64,000 bases of DNA, taken from the NCBI RefSeq assembly GCF_003001695.1, contig NZ_PVYX01000001.1, positions 1,054,001 through 1,118,000 of the forward strand, read 5' to 3'. Source of the stretch: Flagellimonas meridianipacifica (lineage in GTDB: Bacteria; Bacteroidota; Bacteroidia; Flavobacteriales; Flavobacteriaceae). The translations under genes were made by a program, and so were the position numbers. Below the pieces are notes generated by a model. The model was not told the origin of the DNA and ran no database searches. It saw nothing but the letters and a program-made list of their open reading frames with translations. Numbering within the stretch: position 1 is the stretch's first letter; every line of letters begins with the position of its first letter. Of the stretch, positions 9,245 through 17,779 are shown piece by piece.

Positions 9245-9715
9245 ATGAAACCATTTGTCGTACTTCTATCCAGCTTTGTGATTGCCATTTTCGTGGTGAA
9301 ACTTATTTATAAGAAATATGATTTTGCCTTGTCGGCACGGATAGCCATGTCCATCATGTTATGTTTTACGGCCATAGGACATTTTGCATTTACCAAGGGC
9401 ATGTCTATGATGATACCGGAGTTTATTCCGTTTAAGACAAGCTTCGTTCACCTCACGGGAATCTTTGAAATCCTTTTGGCCATAGGTTTGCTTATCCCTA
9501 AACTAAAAGTGATAAGTGGATGGGCTTTAATCATTTTTCTGGTATTGATGTTACCTGCGAATATTTATGCTTCCATACACCATGTAAACTATCAAAAAGG
9601 AACCTTTGATGGAAATGGTCTTTCCTATCTATGGTTTAGAATTCCATTGCAAATTCTGTTTATTGTTTGGGCGTATATAAGTTCAATCCAAAATAGTATG
9701 CTTTTTCAAAACTGA
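9245..9715 (+). CDS. DoxX-like integral membrane protein
   Basis: 156 residues from ATG 9245; an in-frame TTG at 9191 would add 18 residues. Four hydrophobic helices around residues 3-25, 32-52, 70-92 and 95-118 plus a final one near 130-150. The AIGHFAF and LIPKLKVISGWALI segments fit the DoxX/MauE-like family. Downstream of a Crp/Fnr regulator with 64 bp spacing. The last 10 bases overlap, tail to tail, the end of the TonB-receptor gene on the opposite strand. Confidence 0.75.
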   Translation: MKPFVVLLSSFVIAIFVVKLIYKKYDFALSARIAMSIMLCFTAIGHFAFTKGMSMMIPEFIPFKTSFVHLTGIFEILLAIGLLIPKLKVISGWALIIFLVLMLPANIYASIHHVNYQKGTFDGNGLSYLWFRIPLQILFIVWAYISSIQNSMLFQN

Positions 9716-12700
9716 TACGTTGCCCCAAACTGCATACGCCAGCGAGAGTTTTGGTTGTCCACTACCCAAGGTGTTGCATCGGTATTGGTGTATTGAAATA
9801 AGGGTTGGTTGTTTTCAATGCCCCGAAATCGCAACAGACTAAAGTTGGAGTTGACTACATTGGGGACAAATACCAACCGGCCCCAATCACGATTGATTAG
9901 GTTAAACACATTGAAAATATCCATGGAAAAACGCAAGCGGTTTCTCCCACCCAAGTTGAGGTTATAGGCTAGCTTGGCATCCAATCGGTGGTTCCAAGGG
10001 GTTTTGGATTCGTTGCGCTCGGCAAACCCACCTCGATTGCTTCGCAAATAATCGTTGCCCTCTATAAAGGCATTTAATCGTTCCCATTGTTCCGCGGTTG
10101 TCTGGGTAACGTTCCCGTTCACATCCGTAATGTCGATAAGGTTGATTTCTGAAGCATCCATGGGAATATAGATCAAATCGTTTCGTGAGGAGCCATCTTG
10201 GTTGACATCCCCTTGGTACACAAACGAAAACGGATTGCCCGAAGTTCCGTTGTACAGGGCAGAAATTTCCAATTGCCCCTTTTTTCCAAAATCAAGGCCA
10301 TAGGTATGGTTACTCACAAACCGATGTCGCAAATCAAAGTTAGATGCGGACAGACTTGGCGCATTGGGCGTTATGGATTGGTTCCACTCAAAATTGGCCG
10401 CTGGCGAGCTACGTACAGTACTCGATATATCCCGACTTCTACCAAAGGTATACCCCAAATAACCGTTATAATTTGAGGTGGACTTGGAAAGCCCAAGGGT
10501 TAAATTGTATCGATACCCATCGTTGGAATTTGTCAACAAAAACACATTAGTGAAATTGGGATTGATTTTGATGGCATCGCCCGTTTCCAAAAAGTAGGTG
10601 CGATTATCAGCACCATCAAAAGTGCCCACATTATCCCTTCTATTTATAGATTGAAAGAAAATACCCTTAAGCACTTTGGTATACGAAGCATCAAAGGTCA
10701 GGTGGTAATTGTGGGGTAGCTTCAAATTAAACCCAAGATTGCTTTTCCACTCTCGGGGCAATTCAAAATCGTTATCTACCAAATTGATTTCCGCAATGGG
10801 AGAATCCCCCGCCAAATCGGAAACATCATTAACAATGGTCTGGACACCGTCCGGACGAATATCCACATTAAAATATTGCGTTCCCGAAATATATTCGGCG
10901 TAGGCAAACCACAAATACGGCAATCTTCCGGTGAAAAGCCCAGACCCACCATGCATTTTTATCCTTCGGGCAGCATCAAAAGTATATTCAAAACCAAACC
11001 GAGGATTGATATGTGGCGCGGTGCGAATCTCATTACTGAATTGACTGAATTCTGGGGTTTGGGTCACCTCTTCGCTAAGAGGAATTTCGTTCAACAAGAA
11101 TTGGGAATCCAAGCGAACCCCAAATGTCAATGCAAGTTTATCGGAATATCGAAATCTATCCTGGGCATAGAGTCCCGCTACCAAAACATCCACCGTGGCT
11201 GATGGGGTGTTTTGTACAAAGTCGAACGTATTGTCGTTCAGTCGATATACTCCTCGAATACGCGAAGGCCTATCGTTCAAAAAGTTTTCTACAGAACTGT
11301 ACTCCCAACGCCCGTTCCAGGCCGACAAAAATCCGTAATCGATATCATTGTATTGGGCCAAACCACCAAAGGTGAGAGTATGTTTGTTTTTGAAAACGGT
11401 AAACTTATCAGCAATCTGAAGGGTGTTCAATCGGGTATTGTACACCGAAGCTTCCCGATAGGTGCCCGCAAAAATTCGGTTTGAAGCATCTGAAATTTGA
11501 AGGTGCGGAAAAACCTCACCATCAAAATCACGACCTTCCTTTCCATAATTATAGCCAATGCTCAGTAGATTGGAGCTCGAATTGTCAAAGTTTGATTTCA
11601 GCTCTGCGGTTAGGCTGTTCGCTACACTGTTATGACGAAATCCTTGGTTTCCAAAATTGAAGATAGACTCATTCCACTCCAAATTGTCTGCAAAACTGTT
11701 TACGTAGTTGTTTCGCAAAGTCAGTTTGGTTTGGTCCGAAATGTTGAAGTCGAACCGTAGAAAGAGTTTGGTACTGTTGGTTCTTAGCGATGCATCGGTA
11801 AACGTGCCAGGGTCGTAGTTGTAATCCGTTTGTAGTTTGTCAACAATCAAGTTGATAGTCTCTGTGGAAATATTGGAGCTGGAGCTTCCGGGAGCATTTA
11901 AAACTGGATTATTGGAAGTAGCCTGCTCAAAATTCATAAAATAAAAGAGCTTGTCTTTTTTGATGGCGCCTCCTGTGGAAAAACCGATTTGAAAATCATA
12001 AAACGACTGCACATTCTGCTCAATACCGTCAGAATATCTTCCTACTAAAGCTTGATTGTTGCCATAACCATATACCTCGGTTTGTGCGGTATTGGTACCG
12101 TTTTTTGTGACAACATCGAGATTGGCCCCAGAAAAATTTCCAATACTCACATCAAAAGGCGTGGTTTTTACGGATAACTGCTTTATAGCACCAAAACCTA
12201 TGGGTTGAGTTCTTGCCAAACTTCCCGGGCTTCCGTTGGCGGAAGAACCTGCCGCCCCACTTGAGGGTTCCTGAAAACCAATGACGTCATTATTGGCCAC
12301 ACCATCAATATTCAAGTTGTTGAAGCGGTTGCTAGCTCCAGCAAAAGAATTGAGATTGGCCTCCGGCAGATTTCGGGTCAAATCCTGGATGCTTCGGGTT
12401 ATGGTTGGCGTATTTTTTAGCGCTTCCGAGTCTATGGTCTGCTCAAATTCTGACGAAGTGCTCTGATCAGCGATTACCACTACTTCATCTAAACTCTCAC
12501 CCTGCTCCTGCAAAACAAAATCTTGATAGGTGGTTTCGCTGAGGTTTATTTTTACCCCTTGGATGGCCGTAGATTGATATCCCAAAAAACTAACCGTTAT
12601 GGTGTAGGCGTTACCTGGCGGGATATTCTGTACGGAGTAATAACCAGATTCCTGTGAAATGGCACCGAACTTAAAATTAGTTTCGGAGTCTGTTACCACT

Positions 12701-12828
12701 ATATTGGCAAATGGTAAAGGTTCATCGTTATTTGCCATTATTTTTCCCTCGAGTCTCCCGGTAGTTTCTTGGGCACGTAAAGAAGTAGTGGACAATACCA
12801 GTCCAGCTAGTATGAAGATTTTTTTCAT
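9706..12828 (-). CDS. TonB-dependent receptor, Oar-like, with carboxypeptidase-regulatory-like N domain
   Basis: 1040 residues. Signal peptide 1-19 (ends SLRAQ). Residues ~24-110 form a CarboxypepD_reg-like Ig domain (GRLEGKIMANNDEPLPFANI). A plug follows (LDEVVVIADQ, then IQDLTRNLPEANLNSFAG), then a large barrel ending in the C-terminal aromatic FGATYQF insertion signal. The Gly/Ser-rich plug loop and size fit the Oar-like subgroup rather than SusC. It starts 50 bp after the arsS stop on the same strand, so it is probably last in the arsenosugar-type operon; a role moving arsenic species or a product is inference. No SusD partner is present. Confidence 0.88.
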   Translation of the reverse strand: MKKIFILAGLVLSTTSLRAQETTGRLEGKIMANNDEPLPFANIVVTDSETNFKFGAISQESGYYSVQNIPPGNAYTITVSFLGYQSTAIQGVKINLSETTYQDFVLQEQGESLDEVVVIADQSTSSEFEQTIDSEALKNTPTITRSIQDLTRNLPEANLNSFAGASNRFNNLNIDGVANNDVIGFQEPSSGAAGSSANGSPGSLARTQPIGFGAIKQLSVKTTPFDVSIGNFSGANLDVVTKNGTNTAQTEVYGYGNNQALVGRYSDGIEQNVQSFYDFQIGFSTGGAIKKDKLFYFMNFEQATSNNPVLNAPGSSSSNISTETINLIVDKLQTDYNYDPGTFTDASLRTNSTKLFLRFDFNISDQTKLTLRNNYVNSFADNLEWNESIFNFGNQGFRHNSVANSLTAELKSNFDNSSSNLLSIGYNYGKEGRDFDGEVFPHLQISDASNRIFAGTYREASVYNTRLNTLQIADKFTVFKNKHTLTFGGLAQYNDIDYGFLSAWNGRWEYSSVENFLNDRPSRIRGVYRLNDNTFDFVQNTPSATVDVLVAGLYAQDRFRYSDKLALTFGVRLDSQFLLNEIPLSEEVTQTPEFSQFSNEIRTAPHINPRFGFEYTFDAARRIKMHGGSGLFTGRLPYLWFAYAEYISGTQYFNVDIRPDGVQTIVNDVSDLAGDSPIAEINLVDNDFELPREWKSNLGFNLKLPHNYHLTFDASYTKVLKGIFFQSINRRDNVGTFDGADNRTYFLETGDAIKINPNFTNVFLLTNSNDGYRYNLTLGLSKSTSNYNGYLGYTFGRSRDISSTVRSSPAANFEWNQSITPNAPSLSASNFDLRHRFVSNHTYGLDFGKKGQLEISALYNGTSGNPFSFVYQGDVNQDGSSRNDLIYIPMDASEINLIDITDVNGNVTQTTAEQWERLNAFIEGNDYLRSNRGGFAERNESKTPWNHRLDAKLAYNLNLGGRNRLRFSMDIFNVFNLINRDWGRLVFVPNVVNSNFSLLRFRGIENNQPLFQYTNTDATPWVVDNQNSRWRMQFGATYQF

Positions 12829-12877
12829 CTAGAATTATAACTTAGGTGTTTCGCGTAATTTGGCGGGTTGATTTAGT

Positions 12878-13966
12878 CTACGCTACGGTACCTTGACAAC
12901 TGCTACCTGCTCCGGCAGTGCAGCCATAACAATGCTGGGAAATCACAATGTTGCGGTCATTAAGTAAATCTTCATTGTAGTCCTTAATGTGTTTTACCTT
13001 ACTGGCTACCTTTAAGTCCAACATCTGGTTAAAGTCGCAATCGTACAACCAGCCGTCCCAACTTACGGAGATGGTGTTGGTGCACATCACATTGGCCACT
13101 GCCGCTGGGTTATAAGCCTCTACCAAGGCATACATATAATCCTCGTAATTGTCTGAAGCAATCAAGTAATCCAAAAAACGGGAAATGGGCAGGTTGGTAA
13201 TGGCAAACAAATTGTGGAACTGGATACCGAAGTCTTCATCCAAAGCTTTTTTAAAGTCGCGCTCCATGGCCATTTGGTCTCCCGGTAAAAATGCTCCGGA
13301 AGGGTTATATACCAAATCCAAACGCAAATCGCTATTTGGCATACCATAGCCTACGGCATTCAATTCTTGCAAGGCCTTAATGGATTTGTCAAAAACTCCA
13401 TCCCCACGTTGTTTGTCCGTTTTACCACGGGTGTAATGCGGCATGGAAGACACTACGTGCACATTGTGTTTCTTGAAAAATTCAGGAAGGTCATAATACT
13501 TTTTGTTTGCACGAATGATGGTCAAATTGGAACGCACGATAAAATCTTTGATACCCGCTTTAGCAGCTTCTTCCACAAACCATCTAAAATTGGGGTTCAT
13601 TTCGGGTGCACCTCCAGTAAGGTCCAAGGTATGGGCACCTGTGTTTCGGATAACCTCCAGGCAGAGTTCCATGGTCTCACGGGTCATAATTTCCTTTCGG
13701 TCCGGTCCTGCGTCCACATGGCAGTGCTCGCAGACCTGGTTGCACATATACCCCACATTAATTTGAAGGATTTCCAATTTGTTGGGGCGCAACGGATGAT
13801 GCCCGATTTCCGCAATCTTGTCCTTAAAATAAGGTAGCTCTCCATCCGCAAAAATCCCCCCATTTAGGATTTCCATCTGCTTGTTGATGGAAGCGAGTTC
13901 GCCATCGCGGGCCTTAAGGGATTTTTTGGCTGCCTTTTTGATTTCGGGTAATATGCTTTGTTCCAT
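12878..13966 (-). CDS. arsS: Arsenosugar biosynthesis radical SAM protein ArsS
   Basis: 362 residues. The radical SAM iron-sulfur motif CxxxCxxC is C75-NQV-C79-EH-C82, directly followed by HVDAGPDR. Other family blocks are LDLTGGAPEMNPNFRWFVEE and LVYNPSGAFLPG. The Cys-rich tail (CDFN..., HCYGCTAGAGSSCQG) matches the DUF3641 domain of the ArsS (seleno)protein family. ArsS is known to join an adenosyl group from SAM to methylated arsenic on the way to arsenosugars. Here the tail positions that are Sec in some homologues are Cys. Gene order DUF2064, CMD, arsS is typical for this pathway. Confidence 0.88.
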   Translation of the reverse strand: MEQSILPEIKKAAKKSLKARDGELASINKQMEILNGGIFADGELPYFKDKIAEIGHHPLRPNKLEILQINVGYMCNQVCEHCHVDAGPDRKEIMTRETMELCLEVIRNTGAHTLDLTGGAPEMNPNFRWFVEEAAKAGIKDFIVRSNLTIIRANKKYYDLPEFFKKHNVHVVSSMPHYTRGKTDKQRGDGVFDKSIKALQELNAVGYGMPNSDLRLDLVYNPSGAFLPGDQMAMERDFKKALDEDFGIQFHNLFAITNLPISRFLDYLIASDNYEDYMYALVEAYNPAAVANVMCTNTISVSWDGWLYDCDFNQMLDLKVASKVKHIKDYNEDLLNDRNIVISQHCYGCTAGAGSSCQGTVA

Positions 13967-14025
13967 TTTTTAGTATGATTTTGAGAAAGGATAATAGGCC
14001 CTTTGGTCTTTACCCTTTATCCGTC

Positions 14026-14361
14026 TTACATAGACAATTTGTTATACTTGTTCATCATCTGCACCCCGTGAACCAAGGTTGCACCACTTTCAATGGCGGC
14101 ACCCGCGTGCACGGCTTCCATCATTTCTTCTTTGGTAATGCCCCGTTGCAAACCGTCTTTGGTGTAGGCATCAATGCAATATGGACATTTCACCACATGG
14201 GCCACGGCGAGGGCAATCAAAGATTTTTCCCTGGCACTTAATGCCCCTTCTTCGAAAACCTTACCGTAATAATCGAAAAATTTGTTGCCTATCTCTTCAC
14301 TCCATTCGGTGATTTTTCCAAACTTCCTTAAATCTGCTGGATCGTAATATGAATTTGCCAT
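14026..14361 (-). CDS. Arsenosugar-cluster AhpD/carboxymuconolactone-decarboxylase-like peroxidase
   Basis: 111 residues from the ATG at 14361 (MANSYYDP); an upstream in-frame ATG at 14394 adds 11 residues and is less typical. All-helical AhpD/CMD fold with the redox motif C-P-Y-C in VVKCPYCIDAYTKDG, near residue 64, and the proton-relay-type ALAVAHVVKC helix. Members adjacent to arsS are annotated as peroxidase-like partners of arsenosugar biosynthesis; the exact reaction is unknown. Spacing to arsS is 59 bp, so cotranscription is likely. A palindrome TTCTATAGAA lies at 14371-14380, just upstream of the start. Confidence 0.85.
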   Translation of the reverse strand: MANSYYDPADLRKFGKITEWSEEIGNKFFDYYGKVFEEGALSAREKSLIALAVAHVVKCPYCIDAYTKDGLQRGITKEEMMEAVHAGAAIESGATLVHGVQMMNKYNKLSM

Positions 14362-14420
14362 GATGTTTTGTTCTATAGAATTTATGATGCGCACTCAAGG
14401 TGCATGAATTGAAAAGGGTA

Positions 14421-14435
14421 CCTCAGTAGCTGAGG
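14421..14435. other. Short hairpin between DUF2064 gene and CMD gene
   Basis: CCTCAG (14421-14426) and CTGAGG (14430-14435) pair perfectly around a 3-nt loop. On the minus strand it is followed by TACCCTTTTC, a poor U-tract. It may pause or partly terminate transcription inside the operon. Confidence 0.4.
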
Positions 14436-14454
14436 CTTTTGGGTCGAAGGAAAT

Positions 14455-15147
14455 TTAGCCCCTAAATGGAGAGCCCTTATTAAAAGGAGTTGTGGTAGAA
14501 CGGTTCTTGTAAATAGGAATGGGAACCAGGGTATTCGGTTGCCTGAAGTTAAATATGGTGTTGAAAAGTGCAATCCAATGCGCGGAAAAGCGCTTGATAA
14601 AGTTGGAAAGACGTTTTACATCAGCGATGGAATCAATATCATTTAATTTGCCCAAGGAAGTCATGTCAACGCCTTGACTTTCCAATTGGAGCACTAATTT
14701 CTTAAACAAGGAAGCACTTTGCCATGGCAAGACCTCAAAAGATTCTTTTTGGAAGTTATCGCGATGCAAACCCATCAAGTAACATCCACCATCTAAGGTA
14801 GGCCCAATAGCTGCACGATTTTTTGACACTTGAACTTGAGCTTCCAAAATATGTTCGGCAGTCAAGTTCGGACTATCATTCCCCACCGAAATCACCTTGG
14901 AAAACCCTAAAGCAAAAATAGCTGTAAAAGCGTGGGAAATTCGTTCTCCAAACGTATCCCCTTGCTGTTCTTGCTCCGTAAAATGAAAGAAAGGAAGCCC
15001 GGTGCGTTCAATCGTTTTTAGGGTATGATGTGTTAAATCCCGAAAAAGAGGTATTGCTTTATCGGTGAAATTTTTGCGTACAAAATCCTTCTCTGCAGAA
15101 TTGGCAAAGAAGAGGATGGCGGTATCATACTGAAACGTATTGCGCAA
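14455..15147 (-). CDS. DUF2064 glycosyltransferase of the arsenosugar-cluster type (TIGR04282-like)
   Basis: 230 residues. Nucleotide-diphospho-sugar-transferase-like fold: ILFFANSAEKDFVRKN at the N terminus, GDTFGERISHAF, the diagnostic VGNDSPNL and PTLDGGCYLMGL (aspartates of the metal/donor site). These small GT-A enzymes accompany arsS in many Bacteroidota and cyanobacteria. Genome context implies a sugar-transfer step, not verified biochemically here. It is the first gene of the minus-strand unit that continues with CMD, arsS and the TonB receptor. The last ~40 residues (after FIKRFSAHW) look unconserved. Confidence 0.8.
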   Translation of the reverse strand: MRNTFQYDTAILFFANSAEKDFVRKNFTDKAIPLFRDLTHHTLKTIERTGLPFFHFTEQEQQGDTFGERISHAFTAIFALGFSKVISVGNDSPNLTAEHILEAQVQVSKNRAAIGPTLDGGCYLMGLHRDNFQKESFEVLPWQSASLFKKLVLQLESQGVDMTSLGKLNDIDSIADVKRLSNFIKRFSAHWIALFNTIFNFRQPNTLVPIPIYKNRSTTTPFNKGSPFRG

Positions 15148-15222
15148 CGCGAAAAGTCTTTTCGTAAACTTACGATAAAAAAGAATACAGGGTTTGGTCG
15201 AATTTTAATAAAAGGAATTACT

Positions 15223-15297
15223 ATGAAAACGAGGAAAACGTTCAATTTTAACATTCCGACCCGTAAGTCGGTTCCAAAAAAGATGAGGTATGGCTAA
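15223..15297 (+). CDS. Possible 24-residue basic peptide ORF
   Basis: An ATG at 15223 preceded by AAAGGAATTACT opens 24 codons ending TAA 15295-15297; the product is strongly basic (MKTRKTFNFN... KKMRYG). It is divergent from the DUF2064 gene. No homologue recognised and no terminator seen; it may be chance or a remnant. Confidence 0.2.
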   Translation: MKTRKTFNFNIPTRKSVPKKMRYG

Positions 15298-15428
15298 GCA
15301 CGGTCGATGAATAGCAATTAATCGATGAACGTTATTTATATGTATTAAGGGGTTAGATACAAACTCGGAAGTCTGTAAAGCTTTCTTAAAATTAAGGCAA
15401 AGGCCCCATAATTTTTATGTCCAAACAG

Positions 15429-15436
15429 TACCTTTG
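15429..15436 (+). promoter_or_regulatory. Bacteroidota-type promoter -7 box upstream of the patatin gene
   Basis: TACCTTTG matches the TAnnTTTG consensus exactly, 24 bases before the ATG at 15461. No good TTG -33 element is visible at the usual spacing. Confidence 0.6.
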
Positions 15437-15460
15437 TAAGGCCTATAAACACTACCCTGT

Positions 15461-16246
15461 ATGTCTCAAATTGAAATCAAAAAAAAATCGATTGGATTGG
15501 TCCTATCCGGAGGCGGAATTCGGGGTATGGCCCACATTGGATTGATTAAAGCCATGCAGGAGCATGATATTGAAGCTGAGGTCATTTCCGGGACCAGTGT
15601 TGGGGCGTTGGTGGGTGCGTTGTATGCCAATGGGAATTCGGTGGAAGATATGCTCCAATTCTTTCGGGAGACCCCATTATTTCAGTATAATTTTTTCGCC
15701 ATCAATAAACCTGGTTTTATCGATACAGACCGTTATTTTTCCATTTTTAAGGGCTTTTTTCCAGAAAATAGTTTTGAAAGCTTGCAGAAACCCCTCTATG
15801 TGGTGGCCACGGATTTGATGCGCGGTTTGGAAAAAGTGTTTTCCGAAGGTGAATTGATTCATCCTCTGCTCGCTTCGGCAGCCCTGACCCCTGTTTTTAG
15901 CCCAGTTGAAATCGACAAAACCCTGTACGCTGATGGTGGAATCATGAACAACTTTCCCAAGGAATATGTGGATGGTAAGGTAGACTTTGTTATTGGCAGC
16001 AATGTTTCAATAGCAGGGGAAATTGGTAAAAAAGACCTGAAAAATTCGCTTCAATTGGCTGGAAGAGTCACGGGTTTGATGATTTATGCCGCAAGCCACA
16101 AAAAACTGGACGAATGCGACCTATTTATTGAACCGCTGGAGCTTGAAAAAATTGGTGTGTTGGATAAAAAAGGAATCGAAAAGGCCTACCAAATAGGATA
16201 CGACCATGGAAGCCGTGCTTTGGAGTCCCTTCTTATTGAAAAATAA
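15461..16246 (+). CDS. Patatin-like phospholipase (RssA/NTE-type)
   Basis: 261 residues. The glycine-rich oxyanion loop is GGGIRG (residues 17-22). The nucleophile elbow is G-T-S46-V-G, and the catalytic aspartate is D158 in YADGGIMNN. Together these form the Ser-Asp dyad of patatin-like acyl hydrolases acting on lipids. No signal peptide or barrel is present, so it is the cytosolic short form similar to RssA. The 3' end overlaps the opposite-strand gene at 16233 by 14 bases. Confidence 0.9.
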   Translation: MSQIEIKKKSIGLVLSGGGIRGMAHIGLIKAMQEHDIEAEVISGTSVGALVGALYANGNSVEDMLQFFRETPLFQYNFFAINKPGFIDTDRYFSIFKGFFPENSFESLQKPLYVVATDLMRGLEKVFSEGELIHPLLASAALTPVFSPVEIDKTLYADGGIMNNFPKEYVDGKVDFVIGSNVSIAGEIGKKDLKNSLQLAGRVTGLMIYAASHKKLDECDLFIEPLELEKIGVLDKKGIEKAYQIGYDHGSRALESLLIEK

Positions 16247-16604
16247 ACTTCCACGGAATCACAAAAGGTAAGACCAAACACCAAATCAGAAAAAATAGAG
16301 CCATACCGGATGGATACGATTTCTTTTCCAAAATAGCGGGCACAGCCACAAACAGGAGCCAACTTCCTTTATAAATCAATTGAAATAGGAGAACCAAAGC
16401 CATTCTTTTGGGATAAAAAAGACCTAAAATGGATAAAATGAATATGGCACTCCATAAGCAACCTACCAAACGAATGGTTTCTGAATATTCTACCGAATTC
16501 TGAAAAACAGTACTGACGGCCCGTTTGGGATAGAACAGGCTGGTTATGCTAATCCAGCCAGCCACCAAAACATTAGCTAAATAGACAGCTTTCAGTCCAA
16601 TCAT
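16233..16604 (-). CDS. Small membrane protein of unknown function
   Basis: 123 residues with four hydrophobic helices (about residues 5-22, 47-63, 68-90 and 100-120). I recognise no motif. It begins 3 bp after the stop of the PaaE-type reductase gene on the same strand, so it is probably cotranscribed and translationally coupled. Size and topology recall DoxX-like proteins, but no family signature is seen. Confidence 0.65.
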   Translation of the reverse strand: MIGLKAVYLANVLVAGWISITSLFYPKRAVSTVFQNSVEYSETIRLVGCLWSAIFILSILGLFYPKRMALVLLFQLIYKGSWLLFVAVPAILEKKSYPSGMALFFLIWCLVLPFVIPWKFIFQ

Positions 16605-16607
16605 CTG

Positions 16608-17657
16608 TTAAACATCATCATAATCTACCTTTAAGGTAGGTGTAAGAGGGTGTGCCTGACAAGTTAAGATTAAGCCCTCAGCAACTTCCCCATCGGTAAG
16701 AATCTGGTTTTTGACCATTTCTGCCTTTCCTTCGGTCACCCGGGCAATGCAACTACTGCATACCCCACCTTGACAAGAATAGGGAGCGTCAATGTCTTGC
16801 TTTAAAACCGCATCAAGGACCAATTCTTTTTTATCCATGGTCACCGTAAAGGTCTCCTCATCTACAATTACCTCAACTTGGGTTTTTCCATCTAATTCTT
16901 CGGCCAAAGCATCTTCAGTATCCGAGCTTGTGAATAATTCAAATAGGATTTTATCTTCAGAAACGTCATTCTTTTTCAAAGTATTTGAAACGGTATTGAT
17001 CATTTCCTCGGGACCGCAAATGTAGAACGCATCAAAATCCACTTCCTTAAACTTGTTTTTAACGATAAAATTCACGGTTGAGGTCTCAATCCGACCGAAA
17101 AGTGCATTATCCTCTTGGGAACGACTGTATAAATGCTGAACTATAAACCTATCGGTATATTGCTGTTGAAGTTCTTGGATTTTCCTCAAATACATAGTTT
17201 CATTAGGAGTCTGATTGCCAAAAACCAAGATAAATTTGTTTTCAGGATGACTTTCCAAAACGGTTTGTGCTATGCTCATGATGGGAGTAATTCCACTTCC
17301 GGCAGCAAAGGCAGCAACATTTTTCTTAACGTTATCGGCTTCAAAAACAAATCGCCCTTCCGGAGGCATTACTTCAAAAGTATCTCCAATGGCAATAGAT
17401 TCGTTGGCATACACAGAAAATGTTCCGTTCGGTACTTTTTTTATTCCAACCGTTAATTGCCCAGAAGATGGAGCAGACGAAATGGAATAAGCTCTTCGCA
17501 CTTCTTTTCCGTTTACGCCATGTTTTAGGGTAATATATTGTCCAGCAGTAAAGCTGAAAATATCTTGAAGACTATCTGGAATATCAAAAGTTAACGTAAC
17601 GGAATTAGGAGTCAATGCTTGAACGTCTGAAATCTTTAGGGCATGAAAATCACTCAT
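16608..17657 (-). CDS. Ferredoxin-NADP reductase-type oxidoreductase with C-terminal 2Fe-2S domain (PaaE-like)
   Basis: 349 residues. FAD-binding barrel residues ~1-100 with RRAYSISSAPSSG (R-x-Y-S motif), NAD(P)-binding domain ~105-230 (AAGSGITPIMSIAQ and YICGPEEMI), and a plant-type ferredoxin domain at the end with CQGGVCSSC plus a distal LTCQ cysteine. This order, flavodomain then ferredoxin, is that of PaaE and related phenylacetyl-CoA epoxidase reductases and hydroxylase reductases. No paaABCD genes are in the window, so its electron acceptor is unknown. A promoter box lies at 17674-17681. Confidence 0.88.
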   Translation of the reverse strand: MSDFHALKISDVQALTPNSVTLTFDIPDSLQDIFSFTAGQYITLKHGVNGKEVRRAYSISSAPSSGQLTVGIKKVPNGTFSVYANESIAIGDTFEVMPPEGRFVFEADNVKKNVAAFAAGSGITPIMSIAQTVLESHPENKFILVFGNQTPNETMYLRKIQELQQQYTDRFIVQHLYSRSQEDNALFGRIETSTVNFIVKNKFKEVDFDAFYICGPEEMINTVSNTLKKNDVSEDKILFELFTSSDTEDALAEELDGKTQVEVIVDEETFTVTMDKKELVLDAVLKQDIDAPYSCQGGVCSSCIARVTEGKAEMVKNQILTDGEVAEGLILTCQAHPLTPTLKVDYDDV

Positions 17658-17673
17658 GAAAACAATTTTTGCG

Positions 17674-17681
17674 CAAAATTA
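17674..17681 (-). promoter_or_regulatory. -7 box for the PaaE-like gene
   Basis: On the minus strand this reads TAATTTTG, fitting TAnnTTTG, 16 bases upstream of the ATG at 17657. The -33 element is unclear. Confidence 0.5.
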
Positions 17682-17779
17682 AGGATTAGCGATGTTTCTG
17701 CCTTCATTTTTAGAAAATTGTAACGGCTTGTAACAAAACCTTGGTTTTGATTACTAATTTGGAGAAAAATTGCCAACCC

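Larger units (their letters stand above)
15148..15460. other. 313-bp divergent intergenic region
   Basis: This holds the promoters for the minus-strand arsenosugar unit and the plus-strand patatin gene. I see a tiny possible ORF at 15223-15297 and one clear promoter box at 15429-15436. No clear minus-strand TAnnTTTG box, tRNA or strong hairpin was found. Confidence 0.6.

Noticed and set aside
11124..11484. Overlapping plus-strand ORFs of 83 and 90 residues in the TonB receptor
   Set aside because: Opposite the barrel coding sequence; no family resemblance and mutual overlap in different frames.
13367..13837. 156-residue plus-strand ORF within arsS
   Set aside because: Lies wholly opposite the radical SAM motif region of arsS, which is well supported.
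14382..14573. 63-residue minus-strand ORF at the DUF2064 end
   Set aside because: Out of frame with DUF2064 and overlaps its 3' end; low-complexity product.
3487..15348. 14-base identity TTTATATGTATTAA at 3487-3500 and 15335-15348
   Set aside because: Both are AT-rich noncoding spots with no further similarity on either side; likely chance.
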